NCBI GenBank assembly: GCA_003509545.1 | Contig: DOLC01000060.1 | Span: forward strand, 1-60,482 | Direction: 5' to 3' | Source of the DNA: Peptococcaceae bacterium | GTDB lineage: Bacteria > Bacillota > DSM-521 > Neomoorellales > Neomoorellaceae | DNA: 60,482 nt | In this document: piece after piece, positions 40,654-47,145 of the stretch | How the letters are laid out: each line of letters begins with the position of its first letter | Position numbering within the stretch: the stretch's first letter is position 1 | Made by a program: the position numbers and the translations under genes | The notes under the pieces: model-generated | Database searches by the model: none | Seen by the model: the letters and a program-made list of their open reading frames with translations, nothing else | Told to the model about the DNA's origin: nothing

Positions 40654-42567
40654 TTGCTTTTCAGCGCATACCAGGAAGCGGGCGCTACCCAGTTTCTCCT
40701 AATCCAGCCCAATGCTAAGGAGCCGCTTCGCGACCCTGACACCGGGAGCTGGCGGATGGCTGACGTCGCCGCAGCTTTCCAGCACTGGCTGGGCGGCGGA
40801 AACGTAGCGATTGTGCCTGCCTGGATAGGTGCGGTGGTTTTAGACTTTGACCCGCTACCCGGGTGCCGTATCGAAATTTCCCACGCCCTGGAGGTCCTGG
40901 CAAGTGCCGGCATTACAAAAACGCCAGTTGCCTTGAGCCCGGGCGAAAAGCATGAGGGCGGGGCGCACTTCTACCTCAAGGACCCCGGCCCTGAGTGGGA
41001 TATCAAATTACCAGAATTTAACATTCCCAATCTCGATCACATCGATATCCGGCGCAGAAACTATGTCTTATTACCGCCAAGCACCATTAATGGCAAAGAA
41101 TACCAGTGGTATGACGACGGCCAGGAGGCATGGGCCTTGGGCACCGTTGGACTTGCGGAGGTCCCTGCCCAATGGTTGGCCCCGGCTAAGGCGGGCAGTC
41201 TCGAAGCTTTCACAGTGGGCGCAAACTTAGAAGCGGCCATTGAGAGGCTTGCACAAGCATGCAGGCCGGGCGACGCGGAATTCATCCAGCAAGCTCTTAC
41301 AGGGGATTGGCCTGAGAACCAAGCCGACGGCGTTGACCGAAGCGCGGCAGAATATCGGTTGGCCCGCATATGTGAAGAAGCGAAGCTAACCCCAGCGGAG
41401 GCATCGGCAATTGTTGAAGCATCTGCGGTGCACCAAGCAAAGTTTGCCAGTCGTAAGGACGAGCGGGAGCGGCTAGTCGCTGTGGTTGAAAAAGCTTTTT
41501 CTCAAAGCCTCCCCACATCGGGGCGAAAATTTGAGGTTTACACATTCGCAGAATTGGAGCCCTATTTTAGCACGCCACAATTCCTGATTTACCCTCTCCT
41601 GCCTAGAGGTGAAGTCACAATCTTAGACGGCGACGACGGCGGTGGCAAAAGCTGGCTCTGGCAGGCCCTGGCCGCGGGCCTTACCGGCAGTGACGTTGTG
41701 CCCGTGCCTTGCGACCACACCGCGCCCCGAAATTGCAAAGTAATTGTTATTACCTGTGAGGACGATCCTTTAACCACAGTGGGTCCCCGCCTAAAGGCAC
41801 TCGGGGCCAATTTAGCCCTTATATCGATTATCAAGCCCGCTGGTGGGAAATACGTCGACGGGATAACCGCACAAGACCTGAGCGAAGCCGCAGAGACGAT
41901 CAAATCTCTTCGCCCTGACCTTATCGTTGTGGACCACTTAACGCTTTTCGCCAGTGGAAGACCCGACCTTGATACCCGCCGGGACACTCACGCCAGGGCA
42001 TTAATCGACGGGCTGAAGGCATTAGCTAAAGAAACAGGGGCTGCAATCTTGCTTCTCCGGCACATCCGAAAAGAGCGTGGAAGTGCAAAGGACCGCGGCC
42101 TCAACTCAGTGGCCTTCCGAGCAACAGCCCGCTCCCACCTCGTCGTGGGCCCTGACCCAAATGACAGCACGGGAAAGAGGCGGCTCTTGAAACAGGTAAA
42201 GATGAACCTAGTTCCTGCGCTCCGCGAGGCCATTGCATTTACACTGGACCCAGGCAGCAACCCGCCGTTCAGTTGGTCAGGATTAGTAGAGGCCAGCGCC
42301 GACGAACTTGTGGCTACGGAGGGTGAGACGCAGGCCATTCGCGAGGAGCGCACGGAGCGTGAGGAGGCCAAAGCCTTTCTCCAGGAGATCTTAGCTGACG
42401 GCCCCAAACTCGTTGAGGTCGTAGCACGTGAGGCGGAGCGGTTGCACATTTCAAAAACGACGCTTAAACGCGCCCGTCTCGAGCTTGGCGTTCGTGCCTA
42501 CCAGGTGAAGGGCGCTTACCCCCCACAGTGGGTTTACGAACTACCACACGCTGGGGGTGCCCGCTAA
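40654..42567 (+). CDS. Replication protein: primase-polymerase fused to a RepA-like AAA ATPase
   Basis: A 637-residue two-domain protein. Residues 1-190 form a bifunctional primase/polymerase (Prim-Pol) domain: the metal-binding VVLDFDPL, the HEGGAHFYLKD His block and RRRNYVLLPPSTING. Residues about 300-540 form an AAA_25/RepA-type helicase: Walker A GDDGGGKSWLW, Walker B LIVVDHLTLF and LLLRHIRKERGS. The C-terminus looks like a winged helix (HISKTTLKRARLELGVRAYQ). Similar fusions replicate integrative plasmids and satellites. The start is uncertain: TTG 40654 has no SD, and the frame is open back to 40615 without a normal start. Confidence 0.85.
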   Translation: MLFSAYQEAGATQFLLIQPNAKEPLRDPDTGSWRMADVAAAFQHWLGGGNVAIVPAWIGAVVLDFDPLPGCRIEISHALEVLASAGITKTPVALSPGEKHEGGAHFYLKDPGPEWDIKLPEFNIPNLDHIDIRRRNYVLLPPSTINGKEYQWYDDGQEAWALGTVGLAEVPAQWLAPAKAGSLEAFTVGANLEAAIERLAQACRPGDAEFIQQALTGDWPENQADGVDRSAAEYRLARICEEAKLTPAEASAIVEASAVHQAKFASRKDERERLVAVVEKAFSQSLPTSGRKFEVYTFAELEPYFSTPQFLIYPLLPRGEVTILDGDDGGGKSWLWQALAAGLTGSDVVPVPCDHTAPRNCKVIVITCEDDPLTTVGPRLKALGANLALISIIKPAGGKYVDGITAQDLSEAAETIKSLRPDLIVVDHLTLFASGRPDLDTRRDTHARALIDGLKALAKETGAAILLLRHIRKERGSAKDRGLNSVAFRATARSHLVVGPDPNDSTGKRRLLKQVKMNLVPALREAIAFTLDPGSNPPFSWSGLVEASADELVATEGETQAIREERTEREEAKAFLQEILADGPKLVEVVAREAERLHISKTTLKRARLELGVRAYQVKGAYPPQWVYELPHAGGAR

Positions 42568-42581
42568 GAGGCGCGAGGAGG

Positions 42582-42830
42582 GGTCTCTGGGCCACGTATA
42601 TATAAATCCTTCGCAAAGTGACCCAGAGACCATTCAGAGATAGATATATCAAGGGTTTGAAGTCTCTGGACCATGTGGCCCACTGACTGGTCCAGAGACC
42701 CCCCTCTGACCCACTGACGTCAGTGGACCACTATAGGGGTCAGTGGGTCACGTGGTCCAGAGACCTCCAGCCTAGTAATATCAAGGCTTGGAGGGGTCTC
42801 TGGATCACTGGACCACATATATTTATATAC
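42582..42830. repeat. Iteron-like palindromic region, candidate replication origin of element 2
   Basis: GGTCTCTGG or its inverse CCAGAGACC occurs at 42582, 42623, 42692, 42757 and 42795 (a variant at 42662). CCACTGAC/GTCAGTGG occurs at 42680, 42711, 42719 and 42739. Three AT-rich stretches (about 42596-42608, 42641-42649, 42816-42830) lie between and beside them. It lies just downstream of the replication gene, where plasmid origins commonly sit. Confidence 0.65.
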
Positions 42831-42878
42831 CCGCCCCACAATTGGACTGCTGACCTACGGGAAGGAGGTGAGACGACC

Positions 42879-43334
42879 ATGCGCCACTTTGTAGACCGGC
42901 CCTCGGACTTGTTCCGTGAAGCCGTCCGAGCGCTTGAGCGGCTCGTTGAGGAAAAGGGCCTGGACATGGCCGAGCGGGCCTTTGCCACAGCCGTGTGGGA
43001 AAAGCGTAGAGAAGCCTTTGCCAAACGCCTTGGGGTGAAGCCGACTACGGGGCACGTATGCCTTAACAGGCTAGTGAAGGGTCATTGCAAGGGTATGGAG
43101 CTCATGTTTCCGAAATGCTTCTGGCTACCGGCGGCTAATGATCACGTCTCGCTATGGCTTAAGGACGGGAACCTACACGTCTATGTCTCTCAGCCTTACA
43201 GCCTTACTCTCAAGGACATGCGGGCACTCGTGCAGTTTTGCGATGCACACGCTCTTGATGCGGTCGTAAGCGCCGGGAGCTGGCATTTCCCTGGCAGTAC
43301 ACTGCTTATTGAGATAACACGTGAGGAGGGATAG
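42879..43334 (+). CDS. Unknown element-2 protein
   Basis: A 151-residue soluble protein. The N-terminal half is helical and charged (LFREAVRALERLVEEKGLDM), and the C-terminal half is a mixed alpha/beta unit (DHVSLWLKDGNLHVYVSQP). ATG 42879 follows GGAAGGAGGTGAG. I do not recognise a family. It follows the iteron-like region and precedes two small genes with tight spacing, so it may be part of the plasmid-like maintenance functions. Confidence 0.6.
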   Translation: MRHFVDRPSDLFREAVRALERLVEEKGLDMAERAFATAVWEKRREAFAKRLGVKPTTGHVCLNRLVKGHCKGMELMFPKCFWLPAANDHVSLWLKDGNLHVYVSQPYSLTLKDMRALVQFCDAHALDAVVSAGSWHFPGSTLLIEITREEG

Positions 43335-43340
43335 TACCAC

Positions 43341-43448
43341 ATGCTGGACGTGTTGCTAATTCTTGTCTGGTGCGTCTGCCTGCTGGCCGTCTACCCGTGG
43401 CCCTGGCAGGTGATAGCGGCCTGCATTATGCGACGCGAAAGGAGGTGA
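43341..43448 (+). CDS. 35-residue membrane peptide
   Basis: ATG 43341 to TGA 43448: LDVLLILVWCVCLLAVYPWP is a single membrane helix, followed by a basic tail RRERR. GAGGAGGG lies ten bases upstream. The end of the gene contains the SD (AAAGGAGG) of the next gene, so translation is likely coupled. Small single-helix proteins are common in plasmids and phages; the role is unknown. Confidence 0.5.
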   Translation: MLDVLLILVWCVCLLAVYPWPWQVIAACIMRRERR

Positions 43449-43454
43449 GGCGGA

Positions 43455-43784
43455 TTGTCTCTCAGGCTCACTCTGGAGCCTCGCACAAAGGGGGCTCCCT
43501 GGATTGTCTGTTACTTCTGCGAGAAGCCCGCTGCCCGGTTACACCTGCGGCCCAACGGTGAAGGCGGCTGGGAGATCCTTCCATCCTGTGGAACATGCGA
43601 CCCTGGCGGTTACTGGATACCTCTTCAGGACTTCGCCCAGCGACCATTGGAGTGGCTTGGCGCTTTGCTGGAAGTGAACCCTGCTCAAGCCCTAGAGTTG
43701 TTGCGCTGGGCCAGCGGCAAGGTCCGGCTGCTTGAGCGGGCAGCCCGGGGCGAGGACGTTGGCATGACGCGCGAGGCTGGGTAA
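43455..43784 (+). CDS. Small cysteine-pair protein of element 2
   Basis: A 109-residue protein starting at TTG 43455 behind AAAGGAGGTGAGG. CYFCEKPAARLHLRPNG and SCGTCDPGG form a possible four-Cys zinc site in the first 50 residues; the rest is helical (LEVNPAQALELLRWASGKVR). No family is recognised. Last gene of a coupled set of three starting at 42879. The 292 bases after it (43785-44076) hold a short GCGCT/AGCGC hairpin and an open minus-strand frame that I do not trust. Confidence 0.6.
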   Translation: MSLRLTLEPRTKGAPWIVCYFCEKPAARLHLRPNGEGGWEILPSCGTCDPGGYWIPLQDFAQRPLEWLGALLEVNPAQALELLRWASGKVRLLERAARGEDVGMTREAG

Positions 43785-44076
43785 GCGCTAGAGGCAGCGC
43801 CTCCGCCGCCACACCTCCAGTTTCCGCTCGAGGGGGCTGCCGTACCTTGACCTGCGGCGGCCTCCCCCGCCAGCGCGGGGCCTGCCGTCGTAGAGGATTA
43901 TATCCCTGTGGCGGAACTTCGGCAGGCAGCTCTCCAGCCCTTCCAGGGGCGTGCCTGCGTAAGGTGACCGCTTGAGTTTAAGCAGGGAGCTATCCCTCCC
44001 CTTTTGTGTGCTAGGGTGATTATACCACAATGCCGAACGCTGTGCTAAAATGTTGACCAAGGGGATGTGGTAGATT

Positions 44077-44409
44077 ATGACAATCGCTGAGCAATGTTTG
44101 AGGCTTTCGGCTTTTCGTATACCGAAATACGGGCGCCTGCGGTTGGGGGGCAACGGTCGCGCAGTGGGTATATATGCCACGCCACAGCGTTTAGCCATTG
44201 CATCCGAAGGCCGTGCCTTTGCTGTAGAACGCATAAAGGTAAACTACGGCGGGCGTTCCCATGGAGGGCATACCTACTGGCTTATTTGCCCCGGCTGTGG
44301 CCGTAAGACCTGGGTCCTCTTCTCCCCTGGGAGGCAGCAGGAGTTCCGCTGCCGCAGGTGCCTTAAGCTCACTTACGGCCTGTGGAAGCGGAACGGCCAC
44401 TACCGCTAG
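44077..44409 (+). CDS. Zinc-ribbon protein, element-2 copy, shortened
   Basis: A 110-residue protein homologous to the one at 292. The two CxxC pairs are CPGCGRKTWVLF and CRRCLKLTYGLW. The reading frame ends at TAG 44407-44409 (after NGHYR), while copy 1 has TGG there. Beyond the stop, homologous codons (PKDAGLWLKQFMRRAGEV) continue to a TGA at 44486, so the protein has lost about 25 C-terminal residues. The zinc ribbon itself is complete, so it may still function. Confidence 0.65.
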   Translation: MTIAEQCLRLSAFRIPKYGRLRLGGNGRAVGIYATPQRLAIASEGRAFAVERIKVNYGGRSHGGHTYWLICPGCGRKTWVLFSPGRQQEFRCRRCLKLTYGLWKRNGHYR

Positions 44410-44470
44410 CCCAAGGACGCAGGGCTGTGGCTAAAACAGTTCATGAGGCGTGCGGGGGAGGTGCTGCGAA

Positions 44471-44659
44471 GTGAGGGAAGAGCATGAGCTGAGGCTTTTG
44501 GCGGCGCTTTATACTCCGCAGGTGGTCAGGGCCATGGCGGACAGGGCCACCCAGGGAGATGTCGAGGCAGCACGGCTAGTGCTGGAGGTTGCGGGCGTTA
44601 TACACCCACCTGTGGAAGAAGGCGAAGGGAGTGATATTAGTGAAGCGCAGGCGTACTGA
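44471..44659 (+). CDS. Small helical protein, element-2 copy
   Basis: A 62-residue helical protein related to the one at 686 (PQVVRAMADRATQGDVEAAR). GTG 44471 follows GGGGGAGG. It overlaps the next gene by 20 bases. The C-terminal half resembles the first repeat of the following protein (AARLVLEVAG against AARLVFEIAG), supporting an origin by duplication. Function unknown. Confidence 0.5.
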   Translation: MREEHELRLLAALYTPQVVRAMADRATQGDVEAARLVLEVAGVIHPPVEEGEGSDISEAQAY

Positions 44660-44939
44660 CCTGGCCGCAGTGGGGCCTGCGCCGCTTTCCCCCGAGGTGC
44701 TGGAGGAGAAGCGCCAGGCCCTCGTTGCCGAGGCGGTAGAGGCGGCTCCACAGGTGCTAAGGGCTGTGGTGGAAGAGGCAATGAATGGCGATATGAGGGC
44801 AGCGCGATTGGTTTTTGAGATTGCGGGGTTCCTGCAAAAGGCGGGGAGCTTTATAGCGACACAAGTCAACGTGCCGCAGTTCCAGATCAGCCCGGAGGAG
44901 CTGGAGGCGCTGGTGTGTGACCTGGGCATGGAAAGCTAG
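44640..44939 (+). CDS. Conserved small helical protein, element-2 copy
   Basis: A 99-residue protein nearly identical to the product of 849-1142 from PEVLEEKRQA to the end (DLGMES). GTG 44640 has GGGAG upstream; in-frame starts farther up (44589) lie inside the previous gene. The high identity contrasts with the diverged neighbours, so this protein, together with the non-coding DNA after it, is either under strong selection or was recently exchanged between the two elements. Function unknown. Confidence 0.6.
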   Translation: MKRRRTDLAAVGPAPLSPEVLEEKRQALVAEAVEAAPQVLRAVVEEAMNGDMRAARLVFEIAGFLQKAGSFIATQVNVPQFQISPEELEALVCDLGMES

Positions 44940-45091
44940 CCCTGGGACAAGCGGCGGCTCCCGCCTGAAGTTAGGGCGGGGTACCCAGGCCCGCTGCCGC
45001 TCTTGCCCCCTGGGAAAAATAAAGGCCGGGCCGGCGGTTTGGGTTAATTGCTGCCGCAGCCGGGCCGCGTGTCTGGGCCCACGAGAAAGGG

Positions 45092-45123
45092 AAAACCCCT
45101 AGGCCACCCTGCCTAGTGGTTTT
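45092..45123. terminator. Terminator, element-2 copy
   Basis: Same AAAACC-c-CTAGGC / GCCTAG-t-GGTTTT structure as at 1295-1326, without change. Confidence 0.75.
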
Positions 45124-45221
45124 GGCTTGTTTACCACCCACACTTGGACAAAGCCGAATCGCAATTGGCGAAATGCTATGCTATACTCGAATTGGAAAGA
45201 GGGAGAGTAGGGCAACTACAC

Positions 45222-45320
45222 GTGAAAATGGGTGAGCGACATCTCCGCATTGCCGACTTAGCCAAGTTGACGGGCTTGGCTCCTGAGACCATAAGAACGT
45301 CACCGCTGTGGAAATCGTAG
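45222..45320 (+). pseudogene. XRE regulator remnant, element-2 copy
   Basis: MGERHLRIADLAKLTGLAPE is the start of the HTH found at 1416, but the original ATG and the bases around it are missing, 16 bases (a stretch containing AAGTACTATCACG) are deleted after ACCATAAG, and the frame ends at TAG 45318. The promoter region is still intact. Confidence 0.8.
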
Positions 45321-45478
45321 CCGAGTGCCCTGTCCTTCCAGGCTGCGTATCCCAGGGCAGGACACGAGAGGAGGCCCTTGCGAACATCCGGGAGGCCATT
45401 GAACTGTATTTGGAGACCGAAGAGGCGCCAGAGCTGCCCACAGCCTTTGAAGTGGCGGAAGCGGAGGTCATTGTGTGA
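45308..45478 (+). CDS. N-terminally truncated HicB-type antitoxin
   Basis: GTG 45308 opens a 56-residue frame: VEIVAECPVLPGCVSQGRT and EEALANIREAIELYLE are the HicB core (the GC and EAL..I.EAI pattern), but the first beta strand is missing because the gene is fused at GTGGAAAT to the XRE remnant. No SD is visible. It overlaps hicA by four bases (GTGA). It may be a defunct antitoxin or a partial one. Confidence 0.55.
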   Translation: MEIVAECPVLPGCVSQGRTREEALANIREAIELYLETEEAPELPTAFEVAEAEVIV

Positions 45479-45675
45479 AGGTCCGGGAAATTATAAAGCT
45501 GCTTGAGGAAGACGGCTGGTATCTAGTGCGCCAGAAAGGAAGCCACAGGCAGTTTAAGCACCCCACAAAGCCGGGGAGGGTAACTGTCGCTGGAAACCTG
45601 GGCGATGACCTGGCACCGGGTACGCTAAATAGCATACTCAAGCAAGCGGGATTAAAGGAGGTAAAACGCCAGTGA
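45475..45675 (+). CDS. hicA: HicA mRNA interferase toxin
   Basis: A 66-residue double-stranded RNA-binding-fold toxin. EIIKLLEEDGWYLVRQKGSH contains the catalytic His in GSHRQFKHP, followed by VTVAGNLGDDLAPGTLNSIL. It cleaves mRNA when not bound by HicB. It starts GTG 45475 overlapping a truncated HicB frame upstream and overlaps the complete hicB downstream (GTGA). Confidence 0.9.
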   Translation: MKVREIIKLLEEDGWYLVRQKGSHRQFKHPTKPGRVTVAGNLGDDLAPGTLNSILKQAGLKEVKRQ

Positions 45676-45893
45676 CCGAATACCTCATTGTGATTGAGAG
45701 GGCGGGCAATAACTTTTCTGCCTATTCCCCCGACCTGCCGGGCTGCGTGGCTACGGGCGCAACACTCGAAGAGGTCAGGGCTAACATGGCCGAGGCCATA
45801 CGCATGCACATCCAGGGCTTGAAGGAGGACGGCCTTCCCGTTCCACAGCCTGCGACCATAGCCGAACGCTTAAGTGTGGACGTGGCCCTCTAG
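45672..45893 (+). CDS. hicB: HicB antitoxin
   Basis: A 73-residue protein with the partial-RNase-H fold of HicB: YLIVIERAGNNFSAYSPDLP, GCVATGATLEEVRANMAEAI and HIQGLKEDGLPVPQPA. It lacks a C-terminal DNA-binding domain, so it neutralises HicA but may not repress transcription itself. GTG 45672 overlaps hicA by four bases. A UUCG-capped terminator follows at 45918. Confidence 0.9.
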   Translation: MTEYLIVIERAGNNFSAYSPDLPGCVATGATLEEVRANMAEAIRMHIQGLKEDGLPVPQPATIAERLSVDVAL

Positions 45894-45917
45894 AAGGCCC
45901 TAGAAAGGGCGAAAAAT

Positions 45918-45950
45918 GGCCGGGAGGTATTTCGATACCTGCCCGGCCTT
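45918..45950. terminator. Terminator between hicB and the integrase gene
   Basis: GGCCGGG-AGGTAT-TTCG-ATACCT-g-CCCGGCC followed by TT. A stable tetraloop stem serving convergent genes; counterpart of 2317-2351. Confidence 0.88.
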
Positions 45951-45997
45951 TATCGTGGGCTTATAGCGCCTTCTAGAGGCCGCTTTTGGATTAGTGC

Positions 45998-46939
45998 CTA
46001 AAGCCTGCGGCGGGCCCTTTTGCCCAACTGCTGGAGCTTTGCCACAGGTGTGGCCTTCTCGTGGACCTCCCTCACGTCCTCCTGCAGGTAGCGCACGTAC
46101 CTGCGGGTCATGGCGAGGTCCTTGTGGCCCAGAATGCGCTGCAGGGCAAAGGGGTCATTGGCTTCCTTCAGGAACTCGATGGCGACGGTGTGCCTCAAGC
46201 CATAGGGTGTAACCTTTACACCTGCTTGTGAGCAGTATTCGCGCACTCTTGCTGCCCACCAGCTACGGTCTAGTGGTCTCCCGTTTTCGGTGGCGAATAA
46301 GGGCACTTCCTCACCCCACCATGTGGGCCTTGCCTTGAGGAACTTCGCCAGGGCCTGTACGGTGAAGGGCGATAGCACCAGGGTGCGGCCAACACGGGTC
46401 TTGGCAATCTCCGGGCGTATGTACAGCTCTCGGGCCTCCAGGTTCAAGTCGCCTGGCCTCACCTGGAATAGCTCTCCCGGCCTTGCGCCGGTGTCAATTT
46501 GCACTAGCATAAGGCAGTAATCCCTTAAGCCTGCATAGGTCTTCTTGTCGGGCGCATTAAGGAGCTTCTTTATGGTCTCCAGGGGCACGTGCCTTATGCG
46601 GCTCAAGTCCTCCTTTGCTGGCCTTATTCCTGCCACAGGGTTGGCGGGGAGGTAGCCCTGCGCTATGCACCAGTTGAAGAAGGCTTTGAGGTAGCGCAGC
46701 CTGATGTTTCTATACCCAGGAGAGCAGGGCTGGGTGAAGTGGTGGATAACGGCTTTTCGTAGTGCCTCATAGGTGTTGACGTTGGGATTGGCCTTGAGGA
46801 AGGCGGTCACGTGGAAGCGGTAGTCGTCAAGGGTGCGCTGGGATATGCCGTCAGCCCGCCTGCTGTGGAGAAACTCTTCCACAGCCTCCTCCAGGTCAAC
46901 TCCCACAGGGTTAGGGTGAATGCGGGTGAGTCTGCCCAT
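45998..46939 (-). CDS. Tyrosine integrase of element 2
   Basis: A 313-residue tyrosine recombinase. A SAM-like core-binding domain covers about 20-110 (AVEEFLHSRRADGISQRTLD), and the catalytic domain carries TGARPGELFQV (first Arg), TPYGLRHTVAIEF, ILGHKDLAMTRRYVRYL (His and the nucleophilic Tyr). It should insert and excise the element at tRNA-Leu(CAA). ATG 46939 lies after GAAGGGGG, which forms one arm of a hairpin. The gene is in the direction of, and 72 bases downstream from, tRNA-Leu(CAA). About two thirds identical by eye to the broken integrase at 2383-3320. Confidence 0.93.
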   Translation of the reverse strand: MGRLTRIHPNPVGVDLEEAVEEFLHSRRADGISQRTLDDYRFHVTAFLKANPNVNTYEALRKAVIHHFTQPCSPGYRNIRLRYLKAFFNWCIAQGYLPANPVAGIRPAKEDLSRIRHVPLETIKKLLNAPDKKTYAGLRDYCLMLVQIDTGARPGELFQVRPGDLNLEARELYIRPEIAKTRVGRTLVLSPFTVQALAKFLKARPTWWGEEVPLFATENGRPLDRSWWAARVREYCSQAGVKVTPYGLRHTVAIEFLKEANDPFALQRILGHKDLAMTRRYVRYLQEDVREVHEKATPVAKLQQLGKRARRRL

Positions 46940-46946
46940 GATAAAA

Positions 46947-46980
46947 CCCCCTTCAGCAACACCGGATTTCGTGAAGGGGG
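46947..46980 (-). promoter_or_regulatory. Terminator-like hairpin overlapping the integrase SD, loop matching tRNA-Leu(CAA)
   Basis: CCCCCTTCA (46947-46955) and TGAAGGGGG (46972-46980) are perfect inverted repeats. On the minus strand the 3' arm GAAGGGGG is the integrase SD, followed by TTTTATC and the ATG. The loop contains CACCGGATTT (46960-46969), the anticodon-arm sequence of the tRNA at 47054-47063. Same architecture as 3330-3370 but with unrelated stem sequence and the other tRNA's core. Confidence 0.7.
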
Positions 46981-47010
46981 TAAATCCGCTGGAAGCCTTG
47001 ATTCTCAAGG

Positions 47011-47099
47011 TGGTGCCGAAGGCGGGAGTCGAACCCGCACGGGGTGTGAGCCCCACCGGATTTTGAGTCCGGCGCGTCTGCCAGTTCCACCACTTCGGC
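47011..47099 (-). tRNA. tRNA-Leu(CAA), expressed copy
   Basis: GCCGAAG/CTTCGGC acceptor, anticodon loop CUCAAAA, long variable arm, encoded CCA at 47011-47013. It has a promoter at 47117-47145 and is followed by the element-2 integrase gene. Confidence 0.95.
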
Positions 47100-47116
47100 A
47101 CGTTTTTGACGATATT

Positions 47117-47145
47117 ATTCTACCACAAGGTCAGTCTCCTAGCAA
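47117..47145 (-). promoter_or_regulatory. Promoter of tRNA-Leu(CAA)
   Basis: Minus strand TTGCTA (47145-47140), a 17-bp spacer and TAGAAT (47122-47117). The -35 lies inside the end of the mscS gene. Confidence 0.75.

Larger units (their letters stand above)
44010..45290 (+). repeat. Duplicated module, copy 2 (partner at 226-1480)
   Basis: Same gene order and the same terminator as in element 1. Relative to copy 1 it has a premature TAG in the zinc-ribbon gene, loss of the XRE start codon, a 16-bp internal deletion in the XRE gene, and a junction at GTGGAAAT after which HicB-like sequence begins instead of the remaining XRE gene. Confidence 0.85.
39211..47101. mobile_element. Integrated element 2, tRNA-Leu(CAA)-flanked replicative element
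   Basis: Two identical 91-bp copies of tRNA-Leu(CAA) (39211-39301 and 47011-47101) bound DNA with a tyrosine integrase at the right end, a primase-polymerase/AAA replication protein, an iteron-like region, small accessory genes and HicAB. One repeat plus contents is exactly 7,800 bp. No relaxase, FtsK-like translocase or capsid gene is seen, so it resembles an integrative plasmid or a satellite. The right tRNA copy has the promoter; the left copy has none. Confidence 0.85.

Noticed and set aside
42582..42830. CRISPR-like array in the repeated region of element 2
   Set aside because: The units are short, palindromic and irregularly spaced, without unique equal-length spacers; no cas genes are present.
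43788..44234. Minus-strand frame of 148 codons between the element-2 genes
   Set aside because: It crosses the promoter and start of the zinc-ribbon gene, has no ribosome-binding site at a suitable start and has Arg/Gly-rich composition.
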